From a virus: DNA of 27,776 nt. Positions 7,744-13,128 of this stretch are shown here, piece by piece. The notes beneath the pieces are model-generated. The model saw only the letters and a program-made list of their open reading frames with translations, was not told where the DNA came from and ran no database searches. The DNA lies in IMG/VR virus record IMGVR_UViG_3300038301_000151, positions 1 to 27,776 of that record. One strand, given 5' to 3'. How positions within the stretch are numbered: the first letter of the stretch is position 1; each line of letters begins with the position of its first letter. A program made the translations under genes and the position numbers.

Positions 7744-7751
7744 TATTTACA
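7744..7751 (-). promoter_or_regulatory. Possible T4-late-type promoter for scaffold and capsid
   Basis: TGTAAATA on the minus strand differs by one base from the T4 late element TATAAATA. It lies in the 37-nt gap between the protease and scaffold genes. A start a few bases downstream would leave a short leader with the GGAGG site intact. In an AT-rich gap such a near match can occur by chance. Confidence 0.28.
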
Positions 7752-7779
7752 GATGTAATGTATAATTAATTAAAAATTT

Positions 7780-8385
7780 TTATTTTTTGCGTAGTTGATT
7801 AAATAGCTTTTGAATAAAAATCTTCTCTGATAAAGCCTTATCATATGTAGCTTTAACCGTATCTTCGATAAACTTAGAGTCTTTACTCTCATTTACCAAG
7901 CCAGGAAACGCTCCTTTAGTTGATGGATCAGCTACTAAATCAAAGGTTACTAGTTTAAAATCATCATTAACTACTGAATAATCCCCTTTCTCCGTAAGGG
8001 AACCCATTCCCCTTGAAGAAATTCCTAACTTTACCCCACCTTTAATTAAAGCTTGGGCTACCTGCCCACAAGGAGTATTAAGGATCTCTGCTTCACCAAG
8101 CATATCATCCCCCTTCATATGTAATTTAGTTACTAAATGAGAAACATTTCCTAGCTTTACTGCATCATGTGTAGGGTGATCTAATTCTCCCATTAATCGT
8201 CGCTCTTGAATAGCTTCGTCTAATCGGGTCATTTCTCTAACTAAGAGTTTCTTTTCATAAATTCTCTTATTTTGATTAGGGGTTCCTGCCCTCTGGAATA
8301 CCCCTGCAATCTTCATGGTTCCATTAGCTTTGGACTCCTCTAACACTTGCATGTCTTCAATAATAAAGGTATCAGTTATAAACAT
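7780..8385 (-). CDS. gp21: Prohead maturation protease, T4 gp21-like
   Basis: This 201-aa serine protease should sit inside the prohead core and cut scaffold, core and capsid proteins before packaging. The family signature is clear: NKRIYEKKLL (39-48), GELDHPTH with the likely catalytic His70 (66-73), GISSRGMG with the nucleophile Ser123 or Ser124 (121-128), and FDLVADPS (148-155). The length is close to T4 gp21 (212 aa). The C-terminal tail (about 165-201) is charged and may be an autoprocessed segment. The start overlaps the preceding stop codon (TAATG), with a weak GGGGG upstream, suggesting coupled translation. Confidence 0.93.
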   Translation of the reverse strand: MFITDTFIIEDMQVLEESKANGTMKIAGVFQRAGTPNQNKRIYEKKLLVREMTRLDEAIQERRLMGELDHPTHDAVKLGNVSHLVTKLHMKGDDMLGEAEILNTPCGQVAQALIKGGVKLGISSRGMGSLTEKGDYSVVNDDFKLVTFDLVADPSTKGAFPGLVNESKDSKFIEDTVKATYDKALSEKIFIQKLFNQLRKK

Positions 8386-8789
8386 TATTTGCCCCCTACG
8401 GCTTTCTTAGAATTCTTAATCTTATTTTTCGCACCTGGGCCATACTTATCTTTAATTCTCTTAGAAGAGGTAGTACCGTGCTTAAGAGCGGTTCTCATAG
8501 AGTGAGCTTTAACACTCTTAAAATCTGCGGAGGGGGTTGCGCTACCAGGAGTAAACCCCTTAGCAATCTTACCCTTACTTTTTTCTCCCCATCCTGATTT
8601 GGAAATAACATAGAGCCTATCAGCCCCCTTAGTACTAAAAATCTGTCCCGCATATCCCTGCTCTAGTGCTTTAGCTATAGTAGCGTAAACTCTTACCCTA
8701 GCTTTTCTAGATTTTACGGCCCCTTTTTTGTCTTTAGCTGCGTCAGTTTTGGGCTTACCCCGCTCTGTTAAGATATCAAACAAAGTCAT
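8385..8789 (-). CDS. Lysine-rich basic protein of the head operon, unknown
   Basis: This 134-aa protein is strongly basic throughout (for example DKKGAVKSRKARVRVYA near residues 20-36, and a C-terminus rich in KNK/KKA). A more ordered centre (about 34-67) reads IAKALEQGYAGQIFST then a strand-like DRLYVISKSGW. I do not recognise the family. Its place between a coiled-coil protein and the protease, with a 4-nt ATGA overlap upstream and a TAATG overlap downstream, ties it to prohead assembly. The charge would suit contact with the acidic core protein or packaged DNA; that is inference. AGAAGG precedes the ATG. Confidence 0.75.
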   Translation of the reverse strand: MTLFDILTERGKPKTDAAKDKKGAVKSRKARVRVYATIAKALEQGYAGQIFSTKGADRLYVISKSGWGEKSKGKIAKGFTPGSATPSADFKSVKAHSMRTALKHGTTSSKRIKDKYGPGAKNKIKNSKKAVGGK

Positions 8790-9250
8790 CGTGTAATAGC
8801 CTTCTTCTTCTTCTTACGAATTTTATTTAAAAAAACATCCATTTTTTCAGCATTCTCTTGCTCTTTCGTCTTGGTAGCATCAGGTCCTGCCAAATTAACT
8901 CCTAAGCTTCCAGCAGCGGTTACTTCGGTAAGAGTTCCTTTTACTTCAAGCAATAAATCTTTAATTTCTTGAATGAGAGTCTTAAGTTCTGCAACCTCTG
9001 AAATCTCTTGAGGGGGAGAAGGGGGTGAAGACTTCTCTTCTCTTATGGGCATCTCAGGAGTTTTTTCCTCTACAATACTTTGAACAAAGTTAGCAGGGAC
9101 CTCTACATCAGAAATATCTGGAGCTTGTGCAGTCACATCGGCAGAATATATAGACGGATTGGCTTCTAAGGACGGGGCACCCTCTTTAGGTGCCTCTATT
9201 GTCCCCTGAGCTAACAAATTTTCTGCAAAATCTCCAACTGAGACACTCAT
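8786..9250 (-). CDS. Coiled-coil prohead core candidate (154 aa)
   Basis: The first 80 residues are acidic and proline-rich, likely disordered (SSPPSPPQ at 74-81). Residues about 82-111 form a leucine-rich amphipathic helix (ELKTLIQEIKDLLLEVKGTL) that should make a coiled coil. A short conserved-looking GSLGVNLAGPD (114-124) follows, and the tail is basic (IRKKKKKAITR). The position next to the protease and scaffold genes matches the slots of T4 core genes 67 and 68, but I cannot show homology. Its start codon is 8 nt after the preceding gene, with GAGGT overlapping that gene's stop. It overlaps the next gene by ATGA. Confidence 0.75.
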   Translation of the reverse strand: MSVSVGDFAENLLAQGTIEAPKEGAPSLEANPSIYSADVTAQAPDISDVEVPANFVQSIVEEKTPEMPIREEKSSPPSPPQEISEVAELKTLIQEIKDLLLEVKGTLTEVTAAGSLGVNLAGPDATKTKEQENAEKMDVFLNKIRKKKKKAITR

Positions 9251-9258
9251 TTCTTACC

Positions 9259-9822
9259 TCATTTACCTTTGGAAGCCTTCTTAAGCTCCTTAACCTTCTT
9301 CATAACGGACTCTTTTTTAGACTTCTTCTTCTTTTTGCTCTTCTTGGATGCGTTGATATCCATATCGGCTTTAGCATCTGCCTCAGCGTCAGGATCTTCT
9401 TCCGAAGCAGCAGCATCAGCTTCTGGGTCATCATGTGAGTCAACGGCATCATCCTCATCATCGCCATTAAACTCATCAATAGATTGCATAGCAGCTTGGA
9501 TCTGAGCGACATGCTCTCGGATTTGCTCATCACTAAGCTCCTCCTCAAGAGTGGACTCGCATAGAGGACAAGTATGCACCTCAACGCTTTCCTTCATCTC
9601 ATCATCATATTCCTCATCATCCTGCTCCTTAACCTTCTTAGAAGCTTCCTTGACCTTCTTAGCTTCCTCTGCGGGAACCTCTTCTTCTTCGTCATCCTGC
9701 TCCTTAACCTTCTTTTCCTTTACGGCTTTCTTCTCTACAAGCTCGATCTTTGCTGCGTCCCACGCAGCGTTTTCGAGTAGAGTCTTTACAAAGCTCTCTT
9801 CAACTTTTAAATGTTCTGACAT
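9259..9822 (-). CDS. Acidic/lysine-block head-operon protein with a zinc-finger-like motif
   Basis: This 187-aa protein is the first gene behind the putative late promoter. Residues 33-80 are alternating Lys and Asp/Glu runs containing two copies of KKVKEQDDEE. The centre has HTCPLC (83-88) followed by a helix and His104, a possible Cys2-His2-type metal site (His83, Cys85, Cys88, His104). Residues 119-155 are extremely acidic, and 159-187 form a lysine-rich tail. An acidic core-type protein immediately upstream of the protease and scaffold genes resembles the place of T4 gene 67 (prohead core). The metal motif is not a feature I know from gp67, so the identity is open. AAGGA precedes the ATG. 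Confidence 0.78.
   Translation of the reverse strand: MSEHLKVEESFVKTLLENAAWDAAKIELVEKKAVKEKKVKEQDDEEEEVPAEEAKKVKEASKKVKEQDDEEYDDEMKESVEVHTCPLCESTLEEELSDEQIREHVAQIQAAMQSIDEFNGDDEDDAVDSHDDPEADAAASEEDPDAEADAKADMDINASKKSKKKKKSKKESVMKKVKELKKASKGK
9617..9714 (-). repeat. 23-bp direct repeat inside the acidic head protein gene
   Basis: The same 23 bp occur at 9617-9639 and 9692-9714, 75 bp apart and in frame. They encode the repeated KKVKEQDDE segment. The exact DNA identity suggests a recent in-frame duplication or repeat slippage. Confidence 0.8.
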
Positions 9823-9849
9823 AATAGTATTCCTTATTGTTGTTAGCTC

Positions 9850-9869
9850 AGGACAAACAGAGGTGTCCT
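9850..9869 (-). promoter_or_regulatory. Leader stem-loop before the head operon
   Basis: AGGACA (minus 9869-9864) pairs with TGTCCT (9855-9850) around an 8-nt loop. It lies 8-27 nt downstream of the TATAAATA element and 28 nt before the start codon, so it would be near the 5' end of the head-operon mRNA. Similar short leader hairpins often protect phage messages; the role here is inferred. Confidence 0.45.
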
Positions 9870-9876
9870 TACCTTA

Positions 9877-9884
9877 TATTTATA
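9877..9884 (-). promoter_or_regulatory. Putative T4-type late promoter (TATAAATA) for the head genes
   Basis: A perfect TATAAATA on the minus strand, the consensus -10 element of T4 late promoters, lies in the only roughly 100-nt gap among these genes. It is 54 nt before the first head gene ATG. The same octamer also occurs inside genes on both strands by chance. The intergenic position and correct orientation are what support this copy. Confidence 0.55.
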
Positions 9885-9903
9885 TACTCTACTTTAAGTA
9901 TAT
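9882..9903. other. Inverted repeat overlapping the late promoter element
   Basis: ATATACT (9882-9888) and AGTATAT (9897-9903) are perfect inverted repeats separated by 8 bp. One arm overlaps the TATAAATA element by three bases. It could be a dimeric protein's binding site, or chance in AT-rich DNA. The flanking 9904-9922 is an A/T tract with no other structure. Confidence 0.35.
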
Positions 9904-9922
9904 TATTTTTTATTTTATTTTG

Positions 9923-10273
9923 TTAAGCTCCATTAGCAAAAACATTAGAAGAACCGCTAGAAATGATATGTTCTGGAACAGGGTTTCCATAGTCATCACC
10001 TTTTCTCCCCATTGAAAGCCCATTAGCAAGCACACTTGGGGAAAAAGTGTTTAATGTCGGAGCATGTTCGCCACAGCAGGGGGGAAAAGGAAAGGGGTGT
10101 ATGATCATCGCATCTCCCTCGCGCACCACCCCTGCTCCATTAACAAAAACATTTAAAGATCCCTCATCCGTGAACTGCTGGCTTTTATCCGCGCAACAGG
10201 GCTTGAGGGCTGTACTAATCCCATCAATAGAATCAACAGTATCTATTCCATCCGATCTAGCTAGTGCTGCCAT
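9923..10273 (-). CDS. PAAR-type spike tip protein
   Basis: This 116-aa protein matches the PAAR fold, the sharp metal-holding cone at the tip of contractile-tail spikes (T4 gp5.4, type VI secretion). Three related strand units are visible: NVFVNGAGVVREGD (41-54), SVLANGLSMGRKGD (80-93) and the terminal NVFANG (110-115). Between them, HPFPFPPCCGEH (59-70) supplies His59, Cys66, Cys67 and His70, and His102 follows later; these are candidates for the usual three-His/one-Cys metal site. The size is typical (about 90-120 aa). The start overlaps the previous stop (TAATG), with GGAGGG inside the preceding gene, so the product is coupled to the 944-aa collagen-like protein and may sit beside it on the baseplate. 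Confidence 0.87.
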   Translation of the reverse strand: MAALARSDGIDTVDSIDGISTALKPCCADKSQQFTDEGSLNVFVNGAGVVREGDAMIIHPFPFPPCCGEHAPTLNTFSPSVLANGLSMGRKGDDYGNPVPEHIISSGSSNVFANGA

Positions 10274-13107
10274 TACAAAAACCCTCCAATTTTACCTTTG
10301 TCAGAGGGGGGATAGTAATTTCCTGTTACCTGTGGAATCTTTTTAGGTATTTGTGGAGTTCCTCCTTGCTTCAGTCTAGCAGCAGTAAAAAAAGTTTTTT
10401 CCCTATCTGTCTTCTTAACAGAGAAAATCTTAATATTATTATACTTTCCATCTAACACCCTTGCTCTAACATTAGCAGGAGTTCTCGCTATGTAGTTAAT
10501 AAGCTGTGGCATAGTAAATCTAGTCAGTAAGTCCCCTTGAGGGAGCCCCTTTCCTAACCTTCCCCTAGTAAGATCATAGGAAGTTTTAATATCTTCAATC
10601 TTATTTAATACTTCACCTAAAGGAGAGGGCTTTGATTTATAAATAGTTGTTGGACCTACTAAAGCGTCTAGTGCTGGGGTGAAATCATCCTTATTATTCT
10701 TATGCTGCTGGAAGGTAAAGGCAAAAATATCAGGTCTTCCGTCCTGGTTAAGTCCATTAGCGGCTTTCGTAGTTTGTACATAGTCTTTATTAAAAATAGA
10801 AGGTAAAGGATTCATTATAATAGAGGCAGATCGTATAACTGGTTTATCAACCTCATACTGTTCCAACACTGAACCCCCCTGTAATACATTATAGGCAGTT
10901 ACATTGCTTGGAACAATTAATAAATCATTAGGTATCCTACGGGGGTAAACCTTTCCATCAAAACCATCTAGATCTAAGTCCGTAAAGGTAGCATTTACTA
11001 CATATCTTCCCAACTCATCTTGGTTAAGGAAATGCCCCCACCAAGGATCATCCACGGGAATGTATACTGTATTTCTAGGCCCAGAGTGTGCCCCAACTAT
11101 ATTGTTGAAATTTAAAGCAGAATCCCCATCCTTCCATGCCCTTGTATACTCAACTTTAGTTTGTTTGGTATAAGGGTCAGTATTAGGCACATCTTCAAGG
11201 CTATCTGCATTTATGGTAAACAGATACCCTTTATTAATAAGGGACCCCTCCCTATCTATATTTCCCTGCTCTACCTCGTCCTCATACTTAGAGCTTACAG
11301 ATAGATTAAACCCATATTGAGTGCTGTTTTGTTTAGCGAAGTGTGCATAAATTACAGACAGGTCTGGAGTATCAAAATTATATGCAATATTTCTATTAGA
11401 TTTTAATTCAATGGTTTCCTGCTTTCCCTTTACAGTTCTTACTTTAATGAAATCATTTGTCTCAGATACATGTTCAACTTTTCCGTTTGCCCTTGTAACC
11501 TTAAGTTTATTATTCGACCCAATTGCTGCACTAGTAACCTTACCAAAAAAGGTTCTTACGGGAAGACTTAGATCAATATCAGGAGCTACGATCCTGTACA
11601 TCTGAACCATGCGTTGCTGGGTTCCTTTTGCTTTATAAGCTTTATTGTCTAAACTTTGCTTCTTGTCTCTCACTAATCCAAAAGCGTTGCGCCTACTTCC
11701 CGAAAGTTCTATCTTTGGAAACCCCTGTGGGAAAGAATTCTTAGCCCCTTGGAACATTTCTGTAAATAAGCTTTGAGAGTAATCATTCACATTTCCTTGA
11801 GAAACAGCTAGAGTAATTGCAGTTTTTAAATAAGTACTAAGGGCTAGAGAGGATATATTAGCAGTCTCTAATTTTGCTAAGCTTTCTTTGGTAGCTTCAC
11901 TAAGCATTTTTGCAGTGAGATTAGAAAATAAATAAGCTCCTATAGTTGTTCCATCAAAAGGAACCTCTGCCCCTAATCCCGCAAGTAATACATCATTAAC
12001 AAAGTTAGGAACAAAAGTACCCATAATATTATTATCAGTATTATTTCTATTAATTATATTGGTAGCACGACTAAGAGTATCAGGGTCATCAGGGATTAAA
12101 TAATTATAATCTCTATCAAAAATTTCCATCGAAGGATCAAAAGGAAGGAGGTCATTAAGAGGAGCAGTATTTCTTGATTCGTTTTCGGCTGTATCAAAAG
12201 CATCTGCTATAGTAGGACCAATAGGAACATTTAAAGATTTATTTAAAATAACGGATCCAGTCTTTTTGCTAACAGGATAAGAAGGAATATTAGAAGGACC
12301 CTTTGTATCTGTGTCCCCTGAATTTGAGGATATAGTTGACCAACCAACAGGAGTATTTCCCGGAAGTTCATAAATCGAGTCAGATCCTCCAGTAGTGGTA
12401 GGACCATCTTTGACCTCAAGAGCCAGAGCAACATCTATATTAGTTCTCTCAACGCTAGTAACAGGTCCCGCAGGACAAACGGTAACAATTACATATGTAT
12501 CAGGACATTCCCCACTACAACCAACACTACCTTTACAAGGACTGGTCGTTGATCCTGGTCTAACCTGAACATCATTCCCCTTAGCCTTCTCCCCATTAAC
12601 AAAAGTATCTAAAGGATCAGTAGGCGTTGGTCCCATTGAAGATCTACACTCGTAAGTAAAAAAGTAAGTAGAAACTGTACACCCGTCATCCCTAATAATA
12701 GGGGGTTGACTAGGATTAGAAAAGGGGCCTCCAGTACTTACACAGCGACAAGTACTTCCCGCAGGAGAAGTTGGACCTACTCCAGTAGGCGCACCTGGAC
12801 CTCCTGGGGGTGGGGTTGTTGGCCCAGTAGGCCCAGTAGGCCCAGTAGGCCCTGTTGGATTTGGCGTTGGCCCCCTTGGTCCTGGGGGGACTCCAAAAGG
12901 TCCAGGTCTTGGTCCTTCGGGATCATCTACACCAGTAGGTCCAATAATACCCCCTCCATGATACCCTCCAGGCCCAGTAGGCCCAGTAGGGCCGGGTTGC
13001 TGGGGTACTACAGCGCAATCCGAAGCAACTTCAGGATCCCCACGGTTTCCAGTAGGTCCTGGATTATAAATAAGGTTTTCATAACAACATTCATGCTTAA
13101 AAACCAT
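10273..13107 (-). CDS. Large structural protein with collagen-like and cysteine-rich N-terminus
   Basis: This 944-aa protein has four visible parts. Residues 1-16 contain CC. Residues 17-118 are collagen-like, with interrupted Gly-Pro-Thr triplets such as NPTGPTGPTGPTGP. Residues 120-211 contain eight cysteines and a PAAR-like string DTFVNGEKAKGNDV (167-180). The remaining about 730 residues mix helical and beta segments I do not recognise, including a strand-rich part near SLPVRTFFGKVTSAAIG. Collagen-like stretches in phages usually form trimeric stalks of fibres or spikes. The gene is coupled to the PAAR gene and follows two fibre-like genes, so a baseplate or spike-associated role is likely. 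AGAGGT precedes the ATG. The exact function is unknown. Confidence 0.85.
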   Translation of the reverse strand: MVFKHECCYENLIYNPGPTGNRGDPEVASDCAVVPQQPGPTGPTGPGGYHGGGIIGPTGVDDPEGPRPGPFGVPPGPRGPTPNPTGPTGPTGPTGPTTPPPGGPGAPTGVGPTSPAGSTCRCVSTGGPFSNPSQPPIIRDDGCTVSTYFFTYECRSSMGPTPTDPLDTFVNGEKAKGNDVQVRPGSTTSPCKGSVGCSGECPDTYVIVTVCPAGPVTSVERTNIDVALALEVKDGPTTTGGSDSIYELPGNTPVGWSTISSNSGDTDTKGPSNIPSYPVSKKTGSVILNKSLNVPIGPTIADAFDTAENESRNTAPLNDLLPFDPSMEIFDRDYNYLIPDDPDTLSRATNIINRNNTDNNIMGTFVPNFVNDVLLAGLGAEVPFDGTTIGAYLFSNLTAKMLSEATKESLAKLETANISSLALSTYLKTAITLAVSQGNVNDYSQSLFTEMFQGAKNSFPQGFPKIELSGSRRNAFGLVRDKKQSLDNKAYKAKGTQQRMVQMYRIVAPDIDLSLPVRTFFGKVTSAAIGSNNKLKVTRANGKVEHVSETNDFIKVRTVKGKQETIELKSNRNIAYNFDTPDLSVIYAHFAKQNSTQYGFNLSVSSKYEDEVEQGNIDREGSLINKGYLFTINADSLEDVPNTDPYTKQTKVEYTRAWKDGDSALNFNNIVGAHSGPRNTVYIPVDDPWWGHFLNQDELGRYVVNATFTDLDLDGFDGKVYPRRIPNDLLIVPSNVTAYNVLQGGSVLEQYEVDKPVIRSASIIMNPLPSIFNKDYVQTTKAANGLNQDGRPDIFAFTFQQHKNNKDDFTPALDALVGPTTIYKSKPSPLGEVLNKIEDIKTSYDLTRGRLGKGLPQGDLLTRFTMPQLINYIARTPANVRARVLDGKYNNIKIFSVKKTDREKTFFTAARLKQGGTPQIPKKIPQVTGNYYPPSDKGKIGGFL
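12821..12856 (-). repeat. Short tandem repeat encoding the Gly-Pro-Thr triplets
   Basis: The 9-bp unit GGCCCAGTA (plus strand) occurs three times perfectly at 12821-12847 and once imperfectly at 12848-12856. Two more perfect copies lie at 12971-12988. Each encodes one and a half turns of the Gly-Pro-Thr collagen-like pattern. Such tandem units can vary in number between relatives by slippage. Confidence 0.8.
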
Positions 13108-13128
13108 TATATTACCTCTTATTTATTA

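Noticed and set aside
9190-10455. Several plus-strand open frames opposite the acidic protein, PAAR and collagen-like genes
   Set aside because: They are Ser/Leu/Phe-rich mirror translations of acidic or repetitive coding sequence, have no ribosome binding sites, and oppose well-supported minus-strand genes.
10638-10645. TATAAATA on the plus strand (also at 13065-13072, 17071-17078 and 23110-23117)
   Set aside because: All lie inside minus-strand genes with no plus-strand gene downstream. An AT-rich octamer is expected several times by chance in this window.
12821-12988. Short repeats that might suggest a CRISPR array or regulatory iterons
   Set aside because: Units are 9 bp, adjacent with no spacers, and in frame with Gly-Pro-Thr codons of a collagen-like protein.
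13115-13125. AATAAATA-like string before the collagen-like gene as a late promoter
   Set aside because: It is so close to the ATG that a transcript starting from it would lose the ribosome binding site, and the gap is only 21 bp.
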